Below, piece by piece: positions 22,276 to 33,463 of a stretch of 64,000 nucleotides of DNA. Source of the DNA: Lepturacanthus savala (lineage: Eukaryota; Chordata; Actinopteri; Scombriformes; Trichiuridae); assembly GCA_030544235.1 (NCBI GenBank), contig CM060478.1, positions 24,305,227 through 24,369,226 on the forward strand, read 5' to 3'. The notes under the pieces are model-generated. The model saw only the letters and a program-made list of their open reading frames with translations, did no database searches and had not been told where the DNA came from. Both the position numbers and the translations under genes were made by a program. Numbering within the stretch: the first letter of the stretch is position 1; each line of letters starts with the position of its first letter.

Positions 22276-22660
22276 ACTTTTAATATTGGGGCGACACGGT
22301 GGAGCAGGGGTTAGCGCTGTTGCCTCACAGCAAGAAGGTCGCAGGTTCAAGACCTCCTTGGTCCGGGGTCTGGGACCTTTCTGTGTGGAGTTTGCATGTT
22401 CTCTGCGTGGGTTTTCACCAGGTACTCCGGCTTCCTCCCACAGTCCAAAAACATGCTCAGGTTAATTGGTGACTCTAAATTGCCCATAGGTGTGAGTGTG
22501 TGAGTGAATGGTGTGTGTGCCCCACGATTGGCTGGCGACCATCTGGGGTGTATCCCTGCCTCTCGCCGTAACGCGCTGGGATAGGCTCCAGCAGACCCCT
22601 GTGACCCTAATGAGGAATAAGCAGGTATAGAAAATGACTGACTGACTGACTTTTAATATT
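22276..22660 (+). mobile_element. SINE copy 2, full length, best reference copy in the window
   Basis: The element is 22288-22648, flanked by the perfect 12-bp duplication ACTTTTAATATT (22276-22287 and 22649-22660). It starts GGGGCGACACGGTGG, has an A-box-like GGTGGAGCAGGGG at about 22299-22311 and a perfect B box GGTTCAAGACC at 22344-22354. The body (CTTTCTGTGTGGAGTTTGCA, CTTCCTCCCACAGTCCAAAA, GACTCTAAATTGCCCATAGG) is shared by all copies. It ends AATAAGCAGGTATAGAAAAT and a GACT tail. Of the copies here it is the most complete and could serve as the family reference. Confidence 0.95.
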
Positions 22661-23084
22661 TATAAGGGAAATTATGGGTATCATTTTTAAAAATACTTTT
22701 CATGGAGAATTATTTCCAATCAGAACAAAATAATAAATGTGCATATGTAGGGTATTTTTTTGCCCTTGACTGTTATTTAGAAACTGGCTGCTGTTCAAAT
22801 CAGAGGTTTGTGTACCCGTAATGCCGAATATTTCCCAGGTGAGGGACAAGTAAAAGCACAATTCATGTTTCCATGCAAAGGCATGCCACCAAGGCCTCAC
22901 TCGTTACAAAGCCACAGAACACATAGCATATTAGACTCACTTATGAAAAGTGCCAAGTCTCATGCCTCATATAGAATGTGGAAAGCAAAACATGTCACAT
23001 TCATCTGCTTCCATGTCTGTCAACAAGACTAATAGCTTCCAGCCATTGTAGCAGTCCTGCGTGATTGTAATTAGGCAGTGTTTT

Positions 23085-23485
23085 CAGCTACAGTAAATCC
23101 CAACATCAGCATGCTAATGGGCTCACTGCAACGCTGCTAACATGCTGTGGTTTAGCAGGTGTAACGTTAACTATGATCAACATCTCTGTTTAACATGTTA
23201 GCATGCTAACATTAGCCATTATAATTTAAATTGTTCAACTATTCAAGTATTTTATCATGAACTAAATGACATTGCTAACAGCATATACAATTTTTAGGGA
23301 TAGCAAAGGTTATTACAATTCCTTCGGAGGTCAGCATCTACAAAATTCCATCTATAAATTAATTGAAGAAAACATTCCACTCAATGCAGGTTGACATTTT
23401 CACAAATGACTGGTCAATGCAGGTGGAGGAAGAGTCAGAAGATCACCAAAATCATTACTATAAACTGTCTGGGAACTATGAGCTA
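23085..23485 (+). repeat. Degenerate dispersed repeat (family B), copy 3
   Basis: Dense GCTAACATGCT / TTAGCATGCTAACATTAGCC motifs at 23108-23217 are followed by AAAGGTTATTACAATTCCTT (near 23306) and GTCAGAAGATCACCAAAATC (near 23434). This is the order of the common fish repeat seen in part at 3.4 and 20.7 kb. Confidence 0.65.
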
Positions 23486-23618
23486 TGAAGTGGTCAACTG
23501 GGCGGGCAGCCTAATATTGAATTTATAAGTGTTTTGGGCATTTTATTGAAATTCCTGCCACTAGTGGATTCACTGAAGTCAGCCTTGGTGGAAGGTCTAG
23601 GTTTTACATAAACTATTG

Positions 23619-24029
23619 CAGTGCCTGTAGTATGTATTCCTATAGAAAAGTGGAAGCGTAATTAGTTTTTTTTTATTGTTGGCCAAATGAGGGTGTGTTG
23701 GACTGTTACATCATCTTAATAGACATGGACATTGGGTGTGAGATAAAGACAGACATGCAGATACAGTTATTGTAAGAAAAAGGGAACAAATTATGTTGAA
23801 AATGCAGATGTCAATCTACATATCAGTTTTAAAATTGTGTTGATAGGCTAAGTAAAACCGGACTCATGACAAATGTCTTACTTCGTACATTTTCCTGTAT
23901 AGTGTAAAGACCTGGGCGTGTTACTGTTATCTGTGTTTATAAATAAATGAGTGTAGGCCCAGATTCTGTTGTGTTAGGTGATAGTGCTGGGATTTCCTGA
24001 GTGTCTGTGAATGTGTATTAGAGTAAAAT
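23619..24029 (+). repeat. Dispersed repeat family C, segment 1, copy 2
   Basis: Partner of 15238-15625. This copy has a few extra bases near 23845-23865 and 23966-23978. Confidence 0.85.
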
Positions 24030-24371
24030 GGCTGGCTACTGTCCACAGTAGCCTGTGTTAGCATGAGGAATGATGTAGCAGCTAAACCGGTTAACATCTT
24101 AGCATGTGGTTTTTTAGAGAGACGTTACAATACTTTAGTTATGTTGACTCCATGATCAGTGCAGGAAGAAATGGGACAACGGAGCTTTGATTTGTAGCAA
24201 AATCGTTGGGAAGCAACAATGTAAAGAAAGCGCTGCTGCAGGATAGCACTCTGACACTTAATTTTATGTGACTTTTACTTTTAACAATGATGTTTTTAAT
24301 ATTTATCAAAATAGGATACACACCATCATCCCATGGAAAAGCTGCGTCTGAAAGCTGAGGTTGATCTGACA

Positions 24372-24886
24372 GTCACAGACACACAGAAGCTCCTTGCATT
24401 TTAGATAGATGTAAAATAGGTCTTTTCCAAAAATAAATCAAGCTAGGTGTGTTATAAGTGACCGTTTTAGAATAAGTTTGTAATAATATTTTTCACTAAT
24501 ATGGACATCTCAGCACAAAGGTTAGAAAGAAAGGTAAGAATAACATTGTTTTTGTGTCTTTCAAGCAGTAAGTTTTTGACAGCCCCACCAAGTCAGTAAG
24601 TAAACTAACCACACAGTAACTGGCATATTAAAATTGATGAGATGATGTATCTCTATATTTGCCTGTTTCCCCTTATCTTTTTTTTTATCTTTATTGTGTC
24701 TTTAATGCCCAAGGCCATAAGTGGAGAAAATGTTCATAACTTATTATAAATAATAATACATCTCTGATTATCATGTCGCTACCTGTGATGCTGCCCATCA
24801 AATGACCATGGCCACACTGGACTTTCAGTCAGAGAGATACACAAGTCACAGACACACAGCCGTTCCCTGCTTTTATAGATAGATAT
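24372..24886 (+). repeat. Pair of 40-bp direct repeats bracketing family A copy 2
   Basis: GTCACAGACACACAG at 24372 is followed by (A/C)-G-TCC-TGC-TTT-TAGATAGAT-type sequence, and the same order recurs at 24845-24886. Both arms are about 40 bp with several differences. They flank the repeat at 24428-24830. Confidence 0.8.
24428..24830 (+). repeat. Dispersed repeat family A, copy 2
   Basis: Partner of 1987-2366, with an additional stretch of about 36 bases at 24507-24542. It sits between the two direct repeats at 24372 and 24845. Confidence 0.8.
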
Positions 24887-25035
24887 TATCACAACTACAG
24901 CCCCACCCACCACTTTCACAGACATTCAAATCAGCCATGCAGAGGAGAAGATCTGTAAGGGATGGACATAAAATGACCTTTGAGATGCTTGAGAAAGAAA
25001 ATGTTAATGATTGAGATGATTTCTGTTATGTAAAA

Positions 25036-25037
<2 letters not shown>

Positions 25038-25089
<52 letters not shown>
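25038..25089 (+). repeat. (AT)26 microsatellite
   Basis: A pure AT run that passes without any spacer into the SINE at 25090. Confidence 0.98.
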
Positions 25090-25091
<2 letters not shown>

Positions 25092-25395
25092 TGGAGCAGG
25101 GGTTAGCGCTGTTGCCTCACAGCAAGAAGGTCACAGGTTCAAGACCTCCTTGGTCCTGGGTCTGGGACCAGGAGTTGCATGTTCTCCCCGTGTCTGCGTG
25201 GGTTTTCTCCAGGTTCTCCAGCTTCCTCCACAGTCCAAAAATATGCTGAGGTTAATTGGAGACTCTAAATTGCCCATAGGTGTGAATGGTATGTGTGCCC
25301 CATGATTCGCTGGCGACCATCTGGGTTTATCCCTGCCTCTCGCCATAATACGCTGGGATTGGCTCCAACATAGCATGTGACCCTAATGAGGACCC
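25090..25395 (+). mobile_element. SINE copy 3, ends incomplete
   Basis: It begins GGTGGAGCAGGGGTTAGCGC directly at the end of the (AT)n tract and so lacks the first eight or so bases. The B box GGTTCAAGACC is intact near 25136-25146. It carries small deletions in the body and stops after GTGACCCTAATGAGGA without the usual tail. No target duplication was found. Confidence 0.9.
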
Positions 25396-25425
25396 TACTG
25401 TCTGGTGTTACAAGTTTTGATCCCC

Positions 25426-25583
25426 TAACATGATATATTTAAAGTACATAAAATTCTACTCAGTGTAATATTACAAACACTGAAGTGCTTTGCTGGAGCT
25501 CCAGGTCATTTTTTGTTTATCTCATAAATATTCGTGAGCCTCTCTTCTATTCGGCTGATTTTCACTTAGAAAATTGAAAAAAG
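25426..25583 (+). repeat. Dispersed repeat family C, segment 2, copy 2
   Basis: Partner of 15966-16115. Its distance from segment 1 here is explained if the family A copy, the (AT)n and the SINE were inserted or expanded between the two segments. Confidence 0.75.
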
Positions 25584-26567
25584 AGAGGGAGCTACTGAAT
25601 GACCTCACCAGGTCAAGGAACAGTACATGAACAAGCAGTCTAGTCTAGGCTGTGTACAATTTTCCTGGTTTTCTGAGTATTTGATACATGGGACAGTTTT
25701 TAATATGAGCTCTTGACCTTATCTAGACTTAATAAAGAAACAACATAAAACATAGAGGTCTCTGTGGCCCCTATATTTACTGGGTTAACTATGGGGCTCT
25801 TTCAGCCAGTGATCAAGAGGCTTATAACCAAATAATCAACTCTCCTGTATTTCATCTTGTACACTAAAACATTCATGGGTAATTACAGAAAGTGACTTTG
25901 CTCAGTGAGGTTAATTTATCTTGGTATGTTCCACTGTACAATTCCACTGTACAGTGCTCTTTGTGCATACAACAGCAAAACCTGTTGAGATGTGGACCTT
26001 TGATGAAGCAAGTTTTGTACCCAAAAACATTTATGTCATCATACTTTCGGCTATGGTTGGGAACAATGGCAATTAGGTTTGCACAATGATTCCTCCCACT
26101 GGCCATTGACTATAACATCAGCCTGACATCCTGAATTATGCACCATTTGGCAGTGAGTCATTGCCCCATTGTTCTTTTTTTTCCATGAGTGATGGTTAAA
26201 ATGGAAAATGCTTGAACCACACAGATGAATTATCCACCGGCTGAAACTGACATAAAACACACACACACACTGTAGAGTCAGACATGAACATTCACATAAC
26301 AAAAGTGAACGGGAACCAGTAAAGTCAGTTCAACAGCAACACACACACAGCCACTGAGAGTCAGCAGCAAAAAACACAGAAATAATAGATACGAGAGGGG
26401 ATTGGATCCACGTTTCGTAATAAATTCTTGAAGTTGAACAAATTAAAGATATATTTCAGCATTTGCTTCCATTCACATAGGTGGAAAAGAGAAGAGACAC
26501 ACTGCAGTTATACAAGAGAGAAGTGGTACGGATGGATGAAAGGATAAAGTAGGCAGTAGCAGAGGCG

Positions 26568-26569
<2 letters not shown>
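25584..26569. other. Non-coding stretch, no gene seen
   Basis: Short CA runs near 26259 and 26340. No assignable repeat. Confidence 0.5.
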
Positions 26570-26604
<35 letters not shown>

Positions 26605-26612
26605 GTGTGTAT
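26570..26612 (+). repeat. (GT)n microsatellite with one GC interruption
   Basis: GT run broken by GC near 26599. Confidence 0.95.
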
Positions 26613-27589
26613 AAAACATCCAATTTCTTTAAGTGCTGGACACTGCTTTCTCATCTGAAACATAAAGAAGGAGAGGGAGAAGAATACAGATTACTGGCTA
26701 AATGAGCCCCCACACACACACTCTTACTCACTGCTCTCTCAAGTCAACTTTATCCTATAAAAATCTGAATGTATATTGTGTAGCTGTTACTGGTGCACAC
26801 ACCTAAAAATATCCATGTATTTAATGTGTAAAGGCAGGTTCTTATCCAATTTTCTGTCTTAGGCAGATAGGTTTGAACTTGCATCGTCCCTGGGAAGCAT
26901 CAGGTAAAAAGAAGAGGTTGGTGATGGTTGCCATGGTAACACAACATGTTTCACAGCTTTGAAGTTCACAATCACAAAAGGTGATAGAAGGATTAGTCTT
27001 CATTGAACTGTACTCAAATACAACCTCTTAGAATTCCACTTAGCAATTCCCCACTGCATCATAGGTCCAGTATAGCTGCATTAATTGATGATATTACAGT
27101 TCCAAAATCTCTATAATACTGAATAAAAACAGCATTTCTGTAGTAACACAAGAAGTGACATCACTGTTGTGTATCCAAGTCTGTAAGTGTGTGTTCATTA
27201 GTGAGTTCTTCTCTCATGATTTTTTTTCTGTTTATTCCTGCGGTGTAGTTCCCACCTGTTTTCCCACCTTCTTTGTTGATGCATTATGTGTTTCACCTGT
27301 GCCTTGTTTCCCTCACCTGTCTACTAAATAGTTCTCTGTGTAATAAGTCCAGTCCTTTATATCCTGCCAGTTCCTTGCGTTTGATCCTGTTGCCTGCTGT
27401 CTCTCTGCCTTTAGGTCCATCTACCTACACACACCCTGACATCCTCACTGTGTTCTTTATTGACAATGTTCATCTGGTTTTATCTATTGGTTCTCACCTG
27501 TCAGTGACACAATCATGTTTGGTGTTGTAATTGAAGTTTATGTCACCACTCTTCACTGCAGCCACAGTTTCATTGTAGCACTGTAAAAC
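26613..27589. other. Non-coding stretch, possible decayed repeat at 27245-27540
   Basis: The pyrimidine-rich TTTCACCTGTGCCTTGTTTC and ATATCCTGCCAGTTCCTTGC segments resemble LTR-like fish repeats of the kind at 16.3 kb, but no direct alignment to it could be made. Confidence 0.4.
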
Positions 27590-27785
27590 TTTGCTGTGAA
27601 ATCTGCAGTTTTGTACTGTGTTAACCACAGTAACTTTACTGTAAACGATTATTAGGTAGATTACTGTATATTATACAAAAAAAATCACAGTAGTCAAAGA
27701 GTTAATGTATTATGTATTCAGTAACAAAAATATTACAGTAACTTTCTGGTTAATTGCTGCCAGTTGGTTACCATACATTTTAAAG
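27590..27785 (+). repeat. Degenerate dispersed repeat rich in CAGTAACTTTACTGTAA motifs
   Basis: Repeated CAGTA / TACTGTA units (CCACAGTAACTTTACTGTAA, ATTACAGTAACTTTCTGGTT) and a GTTACCATACATTTTAAAG end look like a common fish repeat of this composition. Assignment is from memory. Confidence 0.5.
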
Positions 27786-30432
27786 TTTTAAAGGGAGATG
27801 AAGCACAAAGGTCCTGTGCTTCCCTCTGGCAAAATTTACTATGTATTTCTCAATCTGCTTATACGTAAACACAACAAATTTATTTTTGTTTTTTTTTATC
27901 AGCTAATTATGTACATGTCATTTAACTTTTTCAAGAGGACAAGAACCTTGCCAACTGCACCTGGCTGAATGGTGACAGCTGAGGTATTTCAAGGCCGTCT
28001 CCCAGCACCCTTCTGTTGCATTGTGTCTCCTGGGAAATTCAGGGAATTTGCATGACCCTCAAACTTTATAATGAATAATCATCATACACAGATCTATGAC
28101 TTTTGTATGTGTGTCTGATATTAGTCCCATGTTGCTTACAAACCAGACACTACATAAAACTTTACAGTATAACTCCTGTGTTTTGAAACCCAAATGTTGG
28201 TGATATACTTTGAGACGTGTGTTGAGATGGAAGGTATCTTGCTGCCACATTAATCAGGAGAGCATCTGTATCCCATTATTACCACTTAGAGAAAATATGG
28301 TTATACTTTTGCTGAGGAATTATTTTTTCATTCCGGTGTGCTGTTTGGAGCCCTATTTTGTGTGATACATTTACATTTAATCGTAAAATGTTATTTTCTT
28401 TTTAAAATAAATTTTAGAGGCCTGCCATCACAATATTTATCTCAGTGCAGTCAATAACAACCAGGGAAGCAGATTTAAAGGTCTCTGGAGTTTCCTGATG
28501 GGGACTATATGCACACAATGGATGATAATAGTGGAATAATAATCCAAACTCATCCTGCCTGTTACTGAATTTATGCAGGTACTGTTTGAGATATGCACAC
28601 ATGCAGCGTGAAAATACCAAACTCAGAAGAATGACCCTGACCCAGGAACTGAGGGGAAAAATACCCACTCAGCAGTGTTTAACTGAAATCTACATCAGTA
28701 GATTATCCAGTGTACCACTTCTATTGTTTCTATTGATTTATTTTAGTCACACTGATTAACAAAGTGAAAATATTAAATTTGAATAGCAGCTGAATTGTAA
28801 TGTATAGTCATTACTTCATTAAAAAATATTTTTTGCACTGTACAACGTGAAGTAGTAATGGGATTGATTTGGGAACAGATAATTGAGGTATTGGGTTTCA
28901 GTTTTATAGCTACGAGTTGCTATTAATGTAGTAATTACAGAGGCTATTCAGAGGAAGTGGGATCAGGTAGGAAAGGACAAGGCAAATAAAGTCATGATCA
29001 TGCAGGATTTAGGTGTTTTAGTTGTTGTGTCACTAAGGCAGCACGGATCATTTAAGACACAGTTAGGTGGTCGTTAAATGAAGTGGCTGTGCAGTATCTG
29101 CTGCTTAATGTCTTTCCCAAACAACCAAGTGGACAGAGAAAAGCAGCATGTTTTCATTATTTTGTCTAAAATACAGTGGAATAACAAGCTCCAAAACATC
29201 CAACTGACTTATTAGGCTACTGATCTTTCACCTGCAGGATAACAGTACATGTGTGGAATATGTGGACATTGTTAGCAGACATGGCCTGTGGTGCAACTGC
29301 TTAACCCCTTTAGTGAAAAAATAATAATAATTAATAGTTCAAATACAGTAATTTATTGATGGATGCAATGTTCGAACAGCCTCCTGCACTGTGAAAATGC
29401 AAAGTCAGAAAGTCCCTGTTCAATAATGTATTCTGTCTGTTGTGGAGTTACATGAAGAAGGGTCTGCGCTTGTCACTTTCCTACTGAATAATGTCATGGA
29501 GCGAAATGCCACGTCAGGCTGTCTGTCAATCACACTGACATCTCCTCTGATATTGTTAAATGCCACAAGTGTGTGCTGCATTTGGCTGTGTTAGCTATGT
29601 AATTACTGTCAAACTCAGTTATCACCTCAAACTGAACACAAACTGTATGTACAGTGTATATCTGCATCACTGTCTTATTGATTCTCAATGCCCCTTTCTC
29701 TATGTTGTTCAATTTCCATCAGTTCATTATTCTCTCTGTGCTGCTCAGTCTTTTTGTCATATTCTCTCTGTGGCTCTCCCTCCTCAGACTAAACAATGAG
29801 AGAAAAAGGAAGATGTAAAGAGAAACCATTATAGCTGCAGGGTCAGCCATTTACTTTAGAATCACAAAACACACACACCTTTGATCTTCTCAAAAATGCA
29901 TCATTGGCTTCTTTTTAAAATGCAGTTTTCTTGGCGAAAACATACTATGTGCATGTGCATCTTGGAAGGGTCATGATTGTGATTAATGGAAGTGATTTAG
30001 TTTTTAACAACGATTAAAAAAATATTCTTAGGACAATAAATCATCATTAGAGTTTAAACATGAGATTTCTCCATTGAGTTATTGGTCATTTCTCCTTAAT
30101 TCAGAATCTGTTGGATGGTTTACAGCACAGACAGACCTGTTTGAATACAGGCCACACATGCCATGCTACACTTGCACAGTAAGTCATGCATAATATATAT
30201 TATTCACCCGTATGAAATGCAGTGAGTGCATCCAAAACTGGTATTTACTGAGTTCTTTTTCTTGCAAAGACTAAAATGTGGAGTGATGGCACTCTTCCTT
30301 TCTAATAGCTTTGTTGTTTAATATTACATTAACACTGGGGCCAGTTTATGGTGAACCTCATCTAAAAGTTCCAGCCCACAAACAACTGATGCTGAGAAAT
30401 AAAAGATACAGACCCATCTTCTTGATAGCAGG

Positions 30433-30435
<3 letters not shown>
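27786..30435. other. Unique-looking non-coding stretch
   Basis: Scattered frames of 60-84 codons on both strands show no domain, and no long repeat was noticed. Confidence 0.5.

Positions 30436-30481
<46 letters not shown>
30436..30481 (+). repeat. (AT)n microsatellite
   Basis: A pure AT run of about 46 bp. Confidence 0.98.
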
Positions 30482-30844
30482 CATCTCAATTTGATCCTGT
30501 GCCTTTCCATTGCAGTCTAGGACCTTTCTAATAATAATCAGTTTCCTCTGTGTGAGACAATCAATCCAGCAACTATAATTTAATTTCTCTGGAATTTATC
30601 TTGGAATCAGCCCCCAGAGAGGAGCTTTGATCAGAACTGGGCCTGTTCAACATAAACAATAAAGTAAAACACATTTATATGGCGATGTTTGTTGGAGACT
30701 GTACAGCGTGAAGTAGTAGTGAAAGAATATTTGTTCAGCCTTGTGGTGGAAACACAACGACACTATTTCCATGACAACTCTGATGTTCTAGCACAAAAGC
30801 TCCAGAACAAATAAGTTAATGGATCCTGAATGGATGTGGATGTG

Positions 30845-30945
30845 TTTTTTTTTTTTTTTTTTATTGTCAACAAATCTCATGTGCGTAGCCAAACCAACTG
30901 ATGAACTCATCTACTTACAAGTATCCAAAGCCTGATATGTCTTGA
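30845..30945 (+). repeat. T run plus an 85-bp segment shared with 56503-56602
   Basis: After a T run at about 30845-30863, the order TCATGTGCGTAGCCAAACCA ... TCCAAAGCCTGATAT matches TTATGTGCAGAGTCAAACCA ... TCCAAAGCCTGATAT near 56530-56600. Confidence 0.65.
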
Positions 30946-30973
30946 ATCACGGCCTCCACTAACCGTGATTCAA
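30942..30973. repeat. Inverted repeat, 11-bp perfect arms, 10-nt loop
   Basis: TTGAATCACGG at 30942-30952 is complementary to CCGTGATTCAA at 30963-30973. Confidence 0.9.
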
Positions 30974-31318
30974 AACATCGAATGAGGAAATATTATTTGG
31001 AAGGATACACATACTTCCATTCATTTGTGGAATACATATCCAGAGGTACTGAAGCTGATCACTCACTGAGACATGTTAGGCTGTTTCCCCTTTATTATCC
31101 TCTGTACTTTGTAAATCTGTACTTTCTAAATCTAGAGTCTAAACCATCAAAGTTTGATTTGATCATGCATTTGAGTTCTGATCATTCTACAATTGATGAC
31201 AGCTACATAAGAGAGATTTGATGTCACCATTTCCTTTATCTCCTCTGCTTTCGCCCCACTTGATTCAAGAACTCACATCTGTTTAGCAGGAGCCCATATG
31301 TTTAGTCTTGCTGTCCTC

Positions 31319-31380
31319 AGAGAGGGAGGGAAAGAGAGAGAAATAGATGAGAAGGGAGATAGGAAGAGGAGAGAGGCAAA
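31319..31380 (+). repeat. Polypurine (GA-rich) tract
   Basis: Almost only A and G over about 60 bases. A weaker purine-rich region follows at 31650-31790. Confidence 0.85.
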
Positions 31381-32489
31381 ATATGCTGTATGTATCAGAA
31401 GCTAAAAGCTTTCTTTCTTCTATCTGTAACACTCATGACCCTCTGATGTACCTTTCTGTCTGTTTTGTTCCTGGAGTCCTGCCCTGTGTGTTCTCTTTCA
31501 CAGACAAGGTGAAGTTAAAAACATCCTGGTTAGTCAGTTGGTCAGTTCATCTTCCACATATACAATGAACCAATGAATTGTGATTTTGGACTATACAAAT
31601 AAAATAGACTTGAGCTAAAATAAAGGAATGGCTGATCAAAGGTAGATGACAGGAGGGGTAGACAAAACCATGTAGGAGGAGAATGAAGAAGGAAAAGAAA
31701 GAGCAGAGTAATCAAAAAGAAAGTAACGAGTGGAGAGAACGAGGTATCAAGGTGTGAAAAAAGATAGAATGAGGGAGGAACAGGATGGATGGCAAATGGT
31801 ACAACTTTAATTTAAAGCATTTAGCACTGAAATTAAAAGTAAATCAGAATGCTTCTGTTCACACACACACACACACAAATGTTGGTTTAGTGATGCTATC
31901 ATGAAGCTTGAAGTCAATTTTAAAGGCGGAAGGCAATTAAAACCCACCATAGTTAGCGTGATATCACCACAGATTTATTACACTGTTTTATTATCATTCT
32001 TCATCACTCTGAAAATGCAGTGGAGTTTTCTTTGTGTGTGACAGTAATTGTCCTCAAGCGGAAGTATTTTTTTTTCCACAGATATGGCACTCAAAAATAA
32101 ATGTTGACGTGGTAGCTTCTGTTCAACACACAACAATAAATCAAAGGTATATAGGGGGACAGGGGCACGGAGAAAAAATGAATCATATGATGTCAGTGTC
32201 TTGATCTTTTTTGGAGACGTACAGTGCATTTTCTCAAGTGATAAATTATCAGTGAATCACAGAGGTGGAAACTGCTGCTGTGCTGCTTCTTACTGGTTGA
32301 AACCTTCATGTTGCACCTCTGGTCAGAGCCTGTCACTGATGTCACAGCAGGTGTTTTCCAACATAAACATATATGTTTTATATCTGCCTACAATGAATAA
32401 CTCTAGATTAAGGCAGTTTTTACAAAGTCATTTGGTGATGAAGTATGTTAGTGGATGATCATTTACTTGTTTTGCATTCAAGCAGAATA
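31381..32489. other. Non-coding stretch, no gene seen
   Basis: Contains a short CA run at 31860-31877 and a T run near 32068. No supported open frame. Confidence 0.5.
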
Positions 32490-32700
32490 TAACTATGTAC
32501 ATTTACTCAATTACCATTTTAACATTGTATGCTACTTGTATGAAGTACATATACTTCACTAGATTTTAGAGGGAAATACTGTACATTTTACTCCATTACA
32601 CATTTCACAGCAACAAGGTTTTCAGATCACTATAAAATAGCATTATTATATTCAACGTCATTATTGGGTAATTGTTAATTGTCATTTCTCAGATCAGTAT
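32490..32700 (+). repeat. Degenerate dispersed repeat of the ACATTTACTCAA / TTTTACTCCATTACA type
   Basis: GTACATTTACTCAATTACCA, TATGCTACTTGTATGAAGTA, AGAGGGAAATACTGTACATT and TTACTCCATTACACATTTCA occur in the order of a common fish repeat that I recognise from memory. The copy is old. Confidence 0.6.
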
Positions 32701-32744
32701 TAATATTCCAATAATATATTTATAATAAATATAATACTCTCACA

Positions 32745-32928
32745 TGTGGCAAGCTCCAGTCCTGGAGGGCCGGTGTGGGTGCAGGTTTTTGTTCCAACCA
32801 AGGAGTTACACACCTGTTTCTACTAATCAGCCACTACAGCCCTTGCTAAGGACTTGCATTAGTAGAATCAGGTGTGGTACTGCTTGGTTTGAACAAAAGC
32901 CTGGACCGCAGTTTGACACCCTGCTCTA
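32745..32928. mobile_element. Small hAT-like MITE with degenerate inverted ends
   Basis: About 184 bp. The left arm (GCTCCAGTCCTGGAGGGCC, then TTTTTGTTCCAACCAAG) is the imperfect complement of the right arm (CTTGGTTTGAACAAAAGCCT, GGACCGCAGTTTGACACCCTG). This arrangement is typical of tiny non-autonomous fish hAT elements. The centre holds no coding sequence and no clear 8-bp target duplication was found. Confidence 0.75.
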
Positions 32929-33055
32929 AATGGTGACAGTTTGTATGATTTTACTTTAATCATAGTAATCTTAGTAAAGACTAAGTAAAAATAATTCTCA
33001 CTTCAATAAGACATTGAATGCATTTTTTCTTTCACCACTGCAATCAATGATCAAT

Positions 33056-33422
33056 GATGCAGACGACTTTATTTTCAAACTCCAGGAAACACGGGGGAAA
33101 CAAAAAGTGCCTCCAAAAACGAGGGAACAAACTAAAAGCACCTCCAAAAGAGGGGGAAGAACAAAAGGCGTTTCTTAAGGAGGGATGATCTAAACAGGGT
33201 TCAAACTAAACTATGACTATGAAAAGGCAAAGGCCAACAAAAAAAATCACTCTTACGAGGAACTGGAACAGGAATCAGGGAAGACAATCAGACTGGTGAC
33301 ACAAGAGGAAGGGCAGGTGAACTGAAACGAGAGGATAGTTAATTTCCAAAATAAAACAGGAAGTCACAAAACAAACATAGAGACAGAACAAAAATAACTC
33401 AACTTGACATACAGGTGTGACA
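33056..33422 (-). mobile_element. Truncated second copy of the LTR-like element
   Basis: Read on the minus strand from 33422 it starts TGTCACACCTG and runs through ACTTCCTGTTTTATTTTGGA, CTCTCGTTTCAGTTCACCTG, CTTGTGTCACCAGTCTGATT and CTCGTAAGAGTGATTTT, as in 16317-16700. It then passes into A/T-rich tandem blocks and an AATAAAG signal near 33072. The terminal GTCTGACA of the first copy is not found. Confidence 0.75.
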
Positions 33423-33463
33423 GATGTGTTCAATCAGATTTTTTTTTCTTTTTTTTGTAAGGT

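Noticed and set aside
22288..22360. tRNA gene at the SINE head
   Set aside because: B box is present, but there is no cloverleaf with anticodon stem, and the same sequence is repeated in all SINE copies.
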